In this document: positions 57,201-64,000 of the stretch, one piece after another
Position numbering within the stretch: the stretch's first letter is position 1
How the letters are laid out: the number at the start of each line of letters is the position of its first letter
Origin: Flavobacteriales bacterium
Lineage (GTDB): Bacteria > Bacteroidota > Bacteroidia > Flavobacteriales_D > Sanyastnellaceae
NCBI GenBank assembly: GCA_018402085.1
Contig: JAGYJM010000002.1
Coordinates: forward strand, 1,116,001-1,180,000
Length of the DNA: 64,000 nucleotides
Direction of reading: 5' to 3'
Made by a program: the position numbers and the translations under genes
The notes under the pieces: generated by a model
The model's input: the letters and a program-made list of their open reading frames with translations, nothing else
Database searches by the model: none
Told to the model about the DNA's origin: nothing

Positions 57201-60200
57201 ATCAGCTTTTGCGCACCCTGGCATTCATTGATGGAGAACAAAACCCAAACCGGCTCAGAGATTCCTGGGAACAAGACCTCGCAACTATCATAGGTGATGA
57301 GGCTGATTATCCAACCCGTACTCAAAGACAAATTCAAATTACCGAGACCTACATCAGTGCGCTTGAATCAGTTGAAGATTTTAAGCGAGGTAGCATGTCG
57401 GATGCCGAGCTTGCAATGTTAAATGATCAGATATTTCAGGCGAAAAATCGCCTGGATGGCTACCGCAGTGATCTTGAGCTTAGCCTCGCTGCAAACGATG
57501 AGCCGCCGGGTGAAAGCCCGAATGAAGATTCCCGTGCACCGGCGACAGCAGAGAACTCCACAGCGAATGAAAGCCCTTCTCGTTCTGACGCTGCAACCCC
57601 GGCGGTTCCGCTTCCGGAAGTCTTGCCACCTAGCGAAGCAGCACTGGAGCGCCTGCTTGAAAAACAAGGCGATATTTCCGCTCGCCTCGAATGGATCAAG
57701 AACAACGTTGAAATGCGCGAAGCGGCCATTGACCAGGTGAATGATTTCGATGAGAAAGATCGCCTGCAACTTGAGATCAATCGCCTGAATGATCTCACAA
57801 CAACTTACCGCGAAACGGATAGTGCGCTGAATACAGACATCTCAGAAGCACTTAACACTACAACAGAAGATGACACTTCTGAAGATGATAAGTCTCTTGT
57901 ACGTGATGAGAATAGCGACGCAAAAGCGTCGGATGCGAACCCGAATGCTGATACAAAAGTAGTTCCCGACGCCTCAGAACAGCAACTGGCTGCGCTGGCC
58001 GAGCAACTTCGCCCAATCGAAAGTCGTGATGCTCAGTCTCTCGAAAATGACCCGCTGCTTAGCGATCTGGCGCGAGAAGTGCGCACGGTAGAAGCTTATC
58101 TGAAAGCCAATGAAAAGGCTCAAATGAGTCGTGATGAAATCATTGCACTTGAAGATCAACTCAAATTAACCTCATCGAAAGGAAAACAGCGTAAGCTGGA
58201 TCGAAGAATCGAACAAGCCTATTTTGATAAATCTAAAGCTGAGATCCGCAGGGCTACCGAGTGGAGCAAAGTGCTCAATAGCCAATGGCAGAACAATGCC
58301 CGTGAAATCGAAAGTACACTGGCTTCGCTGGATGAAGACACCCCCGGTATGCAAGCTCTGCGCGAGAAAGTGGATCGTTCAGTGAATGAGGCTGAGCAGT
58401 TGCGTATTGAGGCTGCACGAATGCGTGAGCAGGCCGCTCCGGAAATTGACGAAATCAAGCAGGCGCACTTCCATCAGCGGGCACTTGCGGCAGACCTTGA
58501 AGCTGTGGCTATTCAAGAAAGAATGCTGCTCGCTATGAGTGAAGACAAAATTTTGGCAGCCTTATCAAAAGATGAGGCGAAGGCGGTGTTGAATGGCACC
58601 TGGACTACTGAAGAGCTGACTGATGAGAATACCGTTGATGGCAATTCAGAACGCGCGAATTTAACAGATGAAGATGCGACTGAAACATCAATCGGTCAAG
58701 AAAACGCTTCAGTCGCTTCTAAAAACGGAAGTGTACAGGCGGAAATAGGTTTGGCTGAAGTCGAGAACTTCACTGATACGGATGAGAGCGGCGCAGAAGC
58801 GCCGGATGCGAACGCCAATCCTGGTTCTGGCAATGCTCGTGAAGCTGATCGCCCGGAAGGGGGGGAGGTATCGGAAGCATCAGTGAGGGTGCTTGAATCG
58901 TTGGCTGAATTCAAGCCTGAAGCTAAACCTGAACTTGTCGTGATCAGAGAGGCTCCGGAGACTCCGGTGTTTGTCGAACCTGTGAGCGAGTGGGCGGAAA
59001 GCTATAACCTTGATCCGGAAGAGCGCAAAGCAGTAGTTCGCACCGAAAGCTATGCCGCTTTCATCGAACGCCGCCAGGCATATAGCGAAGCTGACGCATA
59101 CGTCGAAACCCTTGCAGATACTCGAAACGCTGCGGTGACCGATTACCGGGGGCTCATGAACCGTGCGTCGCTTCTTGAGCAGGCCATTCAGGCTTCAGAG
59201 GATCCTGCAGAACGCGAAGGACTTGCTGAAGAGCTGAAAATGGTCTACCGCAACGCGCAGGTGCGCTATGCAGAAGTGAAAGATGCCGAAGAACGCATGC
59301 AGGAGGCCTTGTCTGCACGCGACCAACAGGCAGAAGAGCTCCAACAGGTGGTGGCTATGCTTGACGCTGCCGCTATCGTAGCCGAAGTAAAAGGCAGAAC
59401 CGTACCAACGGCAAGAGCTGCTGCTCCGATCGCTGTCGAAGATTACCTGTTTGCTTACCCGGCGCGCATTGAACAGCCAATTTTTGCTTTCACCGAAAGA
59501 GCAGCATATAACAGCGAAAATCCTATACCGGTTAATCCCACACTTCCTGAAGGGCTTATCTTTAAGGTGCAGGTGGGGGCATTCCGAAACCCGATTCCAC
59601 AAAATCATTTTGACGCGTTCGCACCACTCGCAGGAGAACAGTTGCCGAATGGCATAACCCGATATACTGCAGGTCTTTTTCTAGACTTTGCCAATGCCGA
59701 CATGGCCAAGTCAGATATCCGTACCAGGGGGTATAGCGATGCATTTGTCGTTGCTTTTTACAATGGAAAACGTATTTCATTGAGTGAGGCGCGTGAAATG
59801 TCTGGTCAACCTTCTGCTGTTTCTGTTGCAGAGAATCGAAAGGGTAAGAAACCGGCGGCTGAAGGTGAGACTGTCGAGCCAGTTGCAGATGCAGCTGCGC
59901 CTGCAGACATCTCATCCACCGCTTCAGCGGTGCAAGAAAAGGAAAACGAATCTCAGAATGATCTACCCGATTACGCTGAAGACTGGAGCCGCAAAAGAGG
60001 TGCATTCTACAGCGTGCAGATCGGAGTTTATAGCAAAGTGGTTCCGCTTGAAGACATTTTCAACGTGGCAGACGTTCACGTACAAAAGACAGCAACTGGC
60101 TATTTCCGCTATACCAGCGGCGCCTTCGAACGGTTTGCAGAAGCAGAACAACGAAAAGCCCAAATGCAGGCGGCAGGGATCAGTGATGCGTTCATCGTGG

Positions 60201-60508
60201 CCTTTATAGATGGCGTTCGCACACCTGTAGGCACCATGCGTGACGCTGAAGGAATGTATGCGAATGCCCCGAAGGATGACGCACCACGGATTCGCGTAAA
60301 AATCGGCTCATTTACTGGTGAAGTGCCATCAAAAACAGCGCTCGCACTGCTCAATCTTGAACGAAAGTGGAACATTTACCAAACCGAGGAAAATGGCACA
60401 ACCACTTACTGGACCCGCGACCTCACTTCTAAAGCCGAGGGCCGGCGAGTCGTTGACGAATTCAGGGCCTATGGGGTGCAAAGTGCCGAGCTCCTGACGG
60501 GCGAGTGA
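54221..60508 (+). CDS. Giant TPR / PD40 / coiled-coil protein with three C-terminal SPOR-like repeats
   Basis: Signal peptide; TPR-like N-terminus; MHPDGKTLYFASKGHNSMGGYDIFKAEY (PD40); long Glu/Ala-rich coiled coil; IFKVQVGAFRNPIP..., FYSVQIGVYSKVVP..., IRVKIGSFTGEVP... GTG at 54221 or ATG at 54224. Confidence 0.85.
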   Translation: MMHRLVIIVYIVLSTGTALIAQGKAEEQKLLEDANALFEEQRFAEAYPLYSQLVSLNPNNADYNFRFGTTALYAGVQKSKAVRHLTFAQKRGCTDVRLHFYLGRAHHLNYDFQKAASAYREYLNKVDRKTKNPLPAARNIEMCEQGSELLTNIRDVVVLEKTTAAADDFYRYYDLSEIGGRVLSTPEQLLTRYDEKEELRSVMHFPGNSLTIYFTSYGSKGAFGKDIYKADILPGGEFSEPERLPEQINTPYDEDFAFMHPDGKTLYFASKGHNSMGGYDIFKAEYNPSTGQFSQPENLDFAINTPDNDIFYVVDSLKETAYFASSRSSVQDELNVYKVMVQRLPVNLTFIAGDYFAEMPGLGSEAAVTVIDELSGRELFSTTARVGSKGYILDLPKAGDYTLRVQAENSNVVHSGSFSVPNMGAAVALRQELKLIEENGQEQLVIINHFDEPLDADLAALSAEALRRKAGLDVNASDEMLAELKAQEGSLREEMEMDRIAAAAGFSSDKTVESIAADMQERASEEEQLAAKALTHADELMIFAEERRSEAEQLANEAALLKVDADPEDKSRFIRVMREVKSKLDRAVLAREEAENAVAVAEQLTTDAVQLNQASVTRRKDAALLSEAIQQDDASAAQPVLEAFYVETKEKEEVGLPSADRVRSNFSSSNYEANEAVNDLETLEDELRTVERKISTANQDLANARKRAEKEELANELARLNADRISLSDEINRKRTYSLQQGEELTDLRIQAAFFDQTITKKPMPEAKGYAPDEGESLRAAIRSTESRIDELLIRDEETLALLDDDYKATRNDITLLESIGPQAMAGDFELKLVSGLRNALERELTSIRENGVSTVLKERTLILTELRQVEQQLAFLRSVNTENLNNDEERALINEIKAATDYREEVEANAFDSDPVTAADSEEAESTRKSFAREIDWTVPGGVPGNDTELLAQKQKQQRAVAAKLRDRLDDNAEGILQSDDAASIEALRLENDQLLRTLAFIDGEQNPNRLRDSWEQDLATIIGDEADYPTRTQRQIQITETYISALESVEDFKRGSMSDAELAMLNDQIFQAKNRLDGYRSDLELSLAANDEPPGESPNEDSRAPATAENSTANESPSRSDAATPAVPLPEVLPPSEAALERLLEKQGDISARLEWIKNNVEMREAAIDQVNDFDEKDRLQLEINRLNDLTTTYRETDSALNTDISEALNTTTEDDTSEDDKSLVRDENSDAKASDANPNADTKVVPDASEQQLAALAEQLRPIESRDAQSLENDPLLSDLAREVRTVEAYLKANEKAQMSRDEIIALEDQLKLTSSKGKQRKLDRRIEQAYFDKSKAEIRRATEWSKVLNSQWQNNAREIESTLASLDEDTPGMQALREKVDRSVNEAEQLRIEAARMREQAAPEIDEIKQAHFHQRALAADLEAVAIQERMLLAMSEDKILAALSKDEAKAVLNGTWTTEELTDENTVDGNSERANLTDEDATETSIGQENASVASKNGSVQAEIGLAEVENFTDTDESGAEAPDANANPGSGNAREADRPEGGEVSEASVRVLESLAEFKPEAKPELVVIREAPETPVFVEPVSEWAESYNLDPEERKAVVRTESYAAFIERRQAYSEADAYVETLADTRNAAVTDYRGLMNRASLLEQAIQASEDPAEREGLAEELKMVYRNAQVRYAEVKDAEERMQEALSARDQQAEELQQVVAMLDAAAIVAEVKGRTVPTARAAAPIAVEDYLFAYPARIEQPIFAFTERAAYNSENPIPVNPTLPEGLIFKVQVGAFRNPIPQNHFDAFAPLAGEQLPNGITRYTAGLFLDFANADMAKSDIRTRGYSDAFVVAFYNGKRISLSEAREMSGQPSAVSVAENRKGKKPAAEGETVEPVADAAAPADISSTASAVQEKENESQNDLPDYAEDWSRKRGAFYSVQIGVYSKVVPLEDIFNVADVHVQKTATGYFRYTSGAFERFAEAEQRKAQMQAAGISDAFIVAFIDGVRTPVGTMRDAEGMYANAPKDDAPRIRVKIGSFTGEVPSKTALALLNLERKWNIYQTEENGTTTYWTRDLTSKAEGRRVVDEFRAYGVQSAELLTGE
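57437..57458 (+). repeat. GATG-tailed hairpin element (copy 22, in giant SPOR protein; 7-bp stem)
   Basis: CAGGCGA-AAAA-TCGCCTG-GATG; encodes FQAKNRLDG. Confidence 0.75.
57916..57937 (+). repeat. GATG-tailed hairpin element (copy 23, in giant SPOR protein)
   Basis: CGACGC-AAAA-GCGTCG-GATGCG; encodes SDAKASDAN. Confidence 0.85.
58789..58810 (+). repeat. GATG-tailed hairpin element (copy 24, in giant SPOR protein)
   Basis: CGGCGC-AGAA-GCGCCG-GATGCG; encodes SGAEAPDAN. Confidence 0.85.
59913..59932 (-). repeat. GATG-tailed hairpin element (copy 25, antisense in giant SPOR protein)
   Basis: Plus: CATC-CACCGC-TTCA-GCGGTG; CDS reads ISSTASAVQ. Confidence 0.7.
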
Positions 60509-60530
60509 TGCAACCTTTCAGGTTAAGAGA

Positions 60531-62213
60531 ATGTTAAGTAAAGCAGAGTATTCACTACTTTTGACATTCGTGAAAGCTGCATTGCAACTCATAGTATTCG
60601 GTTTCTTCAGCCTTATTTCGTTAGCGGTATCCGGTCAGGTATTCATCAACGAAATCCTCGCGGGTAACCAGAATGATATCCAGGATCCCTTTTTTCAGCA
60701 CGAAGATTGGGTTGAAATTTACAATCCGGGGGGGATCCTTAATCTTGCCGGGTACTATTTTTCAGACGATCCTGACTCGCTTGATAAATGGCAAGTACCC
60801 GCAACAAATGCCGGTCTTACAACCGCATTGCCCGGAGATCATATCATATTCTTTTTTGACAATGACCCTGAACAAGGTGAGAATCACGGCACGTTCAGGT
60901 TGTCAACCGACGGAGAGTCTGTTATCCTGACTGCTCCCGATGGTGTGACCGTAATTGACAGCATCAGCTTTCCTCATCAGCAGCGCGACATTTCCTACGG
61001 ACGTGCTTGTGATGGTTGTGACAGCTGGATATTCTTTGATATTACGACACCCGAGGCTTCGAACGAATATGTGCAGCCGGAGACGCAGCAAGTGTACATC
61101 AATGAAGTACTTGCCGTGAATGAAAATGGCATCACAGATGAGATCGGAGATTTTGAAGGGTGGATTGAGATCTTCAACCCCAATCCTCAACAAGTGAATC
61201 TTGCGGCATATGCGATTGCGCACAATGATGGCACCCCACATGTGATTCCGTCGATTGATCCGCCTGTAACAGTTGCTGAAGAAGACGATTACCGCATTCT
61301 GTGGGCTGACGCGGGTGTGGAAGAAGGTGCTAACCATCTTCCTTTTGAACTTTCGCCTGAGGGTGGCACCCTGACCTTATACGGCCCTGATATGGTAGTA
61401 GTAGACACTTATAGCTATCCTGCGCTCCAGGCAGGCGTTTCATGGGGAAGGATACCGGACGGTAATGCGAATAGCCAGGAGTTTAGCATTCCTACACCAA
61501 GAATGCCGAATGATCTCGTCATCATTCAACCCGAACTCCTTTTTATTAATGAGTTCATTGCTGACAACGTGAGCGACACACTGGATACCGCCCTCGAATA
61601 CGAAGATTGGATCGAGATTTACAACCCGAACGATTATGCGGTAGACCTGGGCGGTTATTGGCTTACAGATAATCCACAGAACCCTATGAAATGGCAGGTC
61701 CCGACAAATCGTCCTGACTCGTCAGTGATCCCTGCCGGAGGATACCTGCTCTTCTTTGCTGACAAACAGCAAAGCGAAGGGTGGAACCATATGAACTTCC
61801 GCCTCAATAATGCCGGAGAGTGGATTGAACTGCGCAGTCCGGATGGGTTTACTCTTGCAGACGGACTTCAATACGGTCAGCAATATGCTGACACATCGTT
61901 CGGAAGAGGCTTTGACGGTGCGGATTACTGGGTATATTTTACAGAGACCACGCCCGAATATTCCAATAACGGCGCGGAAGTTAACGTCGCTGAAGAAGAG
62001 AAGACTACCCCGATGATATGGCCGAATCCGGTCGTGTCAGGGCAGACGTTATACCTTTCTGAGGCGTCTGAATGGCGTGTCTTTTCAATGACAGGCAACC
62101 TCATTGGCTCGGGCATAGGCGCCTGTATTTCCGGCACTTCCGGATGGCCGCCAGGCGCGTATATTCTCGAACTTAACCGAAAGCGAAGGATGCGCTTTGT
62201 GGTAACGCGCTGA
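60531..62213 (+). CDS. Lamin tail domain (LTD) protein, three LTD repeats, T9SS-type C-terminus
   Basis: VFINEILAGN...DWVEIYNPGG..LAGYYFSDDP; VYINEVLAVN..GWIEIFNPNP; LFINEFIADN..DWIEIYNPND; C-terminal WPNPVVSGQTLYLSEASEWRVFSMTGNLIGSG. Confidence 0.88.
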   Translation: MLSKAEYSLLLTFVKAALQLIVFGFFSLISLAVSGQVFINEILAGNQNDIQDPFFQHEDWVEIYNPGGILNLAGYYFSDDPDSLDKWQVPATNAGLTTALPGDHIIFFFDNDPEQGENHGTFRLSTDGESVILTAPDGVTVIDSISFPHQQRDISYGRACDGCDSWIFFDITTPEASNEYVQPETQQVYINEVLAVNENGITDEIGDFEGWIEIFNPNPQQVNLAAYAIAHNDGTPHVIPSIDPPVTVAEEDDYRILWADAGVEEGANHLPFELSPEGGTLTLYGPDMVVVDTYSYPALQAGVSWGRIPDGNANSQEFSIPTPRMPNDLVIIQPELLFINEFIADNVSDTLDTALEYEDWIEIYNPNDYAVDLGGYWLTDNPQNPMKWQVPTNRPDSSVIPAGGYLLFFADKQQSEGWNHMNFRLNNAGEWIELRSPDGFTLADGLQYGQQYADTSFGRGFDGADYWVYFTETTPEYSNNGAEVNVAEEEKTTPMIWPNPVVSGQTLYLSEASEWRVFSMTGNLIGSGIGACISGTSGWPPGAYILELNRKRRMRFVVTR

Positions 62214-62244
62214 TATCCTGCTCGCTTTAATCGAAAAGTCTTCC

Positions 62245-62252
62245 TATCTTTG
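62245..62252 (+). promoter_or_regulatory. Candidate Bacteroidota -7 element (TAnnTTTG) of rpsA
   Basis: TATCTTTG about 90 nt upstream of the rpsA ATG, with TTTA about 20 nt further upstream. Confidence 0.5.
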
Positions 62253-62340
62253 CCGCCCGTTTAAAATTACCCGCCGGGGGTAAGAAATGTATAACCCTCG
62301 TACTCAGTCCGGCATGTGAGTGCGATACAAATGATGCCAT

Positions 62341-64000
62341 ATGGCAGAAGAAAAAAACACTTCAGCAGATAATGCTGAAGAACAAAACAAGGCTGAGCAG
62401 CCATCTGCTGACCAGCAAGAAAGCAGTGAATCTACTGCTGAAACTCCTGAAACCAAAGCTGAAGAGCCTGTAAACCAGGAAGAAGAAGCGCAGGAGGAAC
62501 CAACTGAAGAGCCTGAACCAACGGCTGAAAAAGCAGAAGAAGCAGCTCCTTCGGAGCTGCAGGAAACTGTTGAAGCGAAGGAAGAAACCCATACACAGGA
62601 AGAAGCGTCAGACGCTCCTTCTAACGAAGAAGTGGTTAGCCTGCCTACCGCGAACATCGCTCCCGAAGATTTTGACTGGGAAGCCTATGAAGGTGGAGAA
62701 GATGAGTACGACCAAAGCGAGAAAGATCGCCTTGAGCAGGTTTATGGTGAAACCCTTTCTCTTATCAAAGAAAAAGAGGTTACCACGGGTCAGGTTGTGT
62801 CAGTAGGTAAGAAAGAAGTTGTGGTTAACATCGGCTATAAGTCAGAAGGTGTGATCCAGGCTTCTGAATTCCGCTACAACCCTGAACTCAAAGAGGGAGA
62901 TGAGATTCCGGTCTTCATCGAACGTCAGGAAGACGCGAGCGGTCAGCTCGTGATATCACACCGTACCGCACGTATCCACAGCGCTTGGGAGAATGTGAAC
63001 GACGCGATGGAGCAGAACAAAGTGATCCACGGTGAGGTGAAATGCCGCACCAAAGGCGGTCTTATCGTTGACGTATTTGGTATTGAGGCGTTCCTCCCCG
63101 GATCGCAGATTGATGTGAAGCCTATCCGTGACTACGATCAATACGTAGGTAAGCAGATGGAGTTCAAGGTGGTCAAAATCAACCAGGAGTTCAAAAACGT
63201 TGTGGTTTCGCACAAAGCACTCATCGAAGCAGAGCTCGAAGAGCAGAAGAAACAAATCATCGGTGGACTCGAGAAAGGACAGGTACTTGAAGGGGTGGTT
63301 AAAAACATCACTTCTTATGGTGTATTTGTTGACCTCGGTGGCGTTGACGGACTCGTTCACATTACAGACCTTTCATGGGGTCGTATCAATCACCCTGAAG
63401 AAGTGGTGGAGCTTGACGAGAAAATCAATGTCGTTATTCTTGACTTCGACGATAACAAGAAGCGTATTGCCCTCGGTATCAAGCAGCTTTCTGAGCACCC
63501 TTGGGATTCACTCGACGAGAATACCTCGGTTGGTGACAAGGTGAAAGGGAAAGTTGTGGTGATGGCTGATTATGGCGCATTTGTTGAAATCGCACCAGGT
63601 GTAGAAGGGCTCATCCACGTTTCTGAGATGTCTTGGTCACAGCACTTGCGCAGCGCTCAAGATTTCCTCAATGTAGGTGACGAAGTGGAAGCCGTTGTGC
63701 TTACTCTCGATCGTGATGAGCGCAAAATGTCGCTCGGTATGAAGCAACTCATGCCGGATCCATGGGCAGATATTGAGTCTAAATACCCTGTTGAATCCAA
63801 GCACAGTGCGAAAGTGCGCAACTTCACCAATTTTGGTGTGTTCGTAGAACTTGAAGAAGGTATTGACGGACTCATTCACATTTCTGACCTGAGCTGGTCG
63901 AAAAAGGTGAAACACCCATCAGAGTTCTGCAACATTGGCGATGAACTCGATGTAGTGGTACTTGAACTCGATAAAGAAAACCGTCGCCTCAGCCTCGGTC
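62341..64000 (+). CDS. rpsA: 30S ribosomal protein S1, partial (runs off the window)
   Basis: Open to the window edge, so absent from the ORF track. MAEEKNTSADNAEEQ... acidic N-terminus, ANIAPEDFDWEAYEGG, then repeated S1 domains (GVVKNITSYGVFVDLGGVDGLVHITDLSW, VVVMADYGAFVEIAPGVEGLIHVSEMSW). Confidence 0.95.
   Translation, partial: MAEEKNTSADNAEEQNKAEQPSADQQESSESTAETPETKAEEPVNQEEEAQEEPTEEPEPTAEKAEEAAPSELQETVEAKEETHTQEEASDAPSNEEVVSLPTANIAPEDFDWEAYEGGEDEYDQSEKDRLEQVYGETLSLIKEKEVTTGQVVSVGKKEVVVNIGYKSEGVIQASEFRYNPELKEGDEIPVFIERQEDASGQLVISHRTARIHSAWENVNDAMEQNKVIHGEVKCRTKGGLIVDVFGIEAFLPGSQIDVKPIRDYDQYVGKQMEFKVVKINQEFKNVVVSHKALIEAELEEQKKQIIGGLEKGQVLEGVVKNITSYGVFVDLGGVDGLVHITDLSWGRINHPEEVVELDEKINVVILDFDDNKKRIALGIKQLSEHPWDSLDENTSVGDKVKGKVVVMADYGAFVEIAPGVEGLIHVSEMSWSQHLRSAQDFLNVGDEVEAVVLTLDRDERKMSLGMKQLMPDPWADIESKYPVESKHSAKVRNFTNFGVFVELEEGIDGLIHISDLSWSKKVKHPSEFCNIGDELDVVVLELDKENRRLSLG

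Noticed and set aside
62176-62195. GGATGCGC near the end of the LTD gene
   Set aside because: No complementary stem upstream; only the tail is present.
1-64000. tRNA or rRNA genes
   Set aside because: No tRNA cloverleaf or GGTTCGAATCC-type T-arm and no rRNA signature was recognised by eye; a tRNAscan/Infernal run would be needed to exclude them.

Overview
The window is a chromosomal segment from a Bacteroidota-like genome. That placement is inferred from type A T9SS-like C-termini, TAnnTTTG-like promoters and marine-Flavobacteriales-style GCTDPxACNFDP repeats; it was not tested by phylogeny. It carries housekeeping genes (dnaE with an N-terminal exonuclease, trxA, parE/parC, prmC, ffh-folD-ribD-DMT-rimM, rnpB, pruA, start of rpsA). 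It also carries large secreted or surface proteins: an alpha-2-macroglobulin, a reprolysin-like metalloprotease, a trypsin-like protease, a pentaheme cytochrome, a PD40/coiled-coil/SPOR giant protein and a lamin-tail protein. A decayed IS3-family transposase sits at the left edge. The most striking signal is a dispersed small hairpin family, 5'-C-N5-[nRAA]-N5'-G-GATG(CG)-3'. I count 25 copies in 64 kb: 8 intergenic and 17 inside unrelated protein-coding genes. There are 14 different, fully complementary stems, a conserved nRAA tetraloop and a conserved GATG tail, with a strong reading-frame bias inside CDSs. I cannot explain it with a standard feature class; it resembles REP or Rickettsia-palindromic-element-like elements in architecture only. 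Secondary observations include a GH13-like protein lacking its catalytic residues, Cys-ending dockerin-like C-termini shared by four secreted proteins, near-identical 75-bp coding repeats, and an IS3 frameshift site apparently hard-fused by an A7 run.
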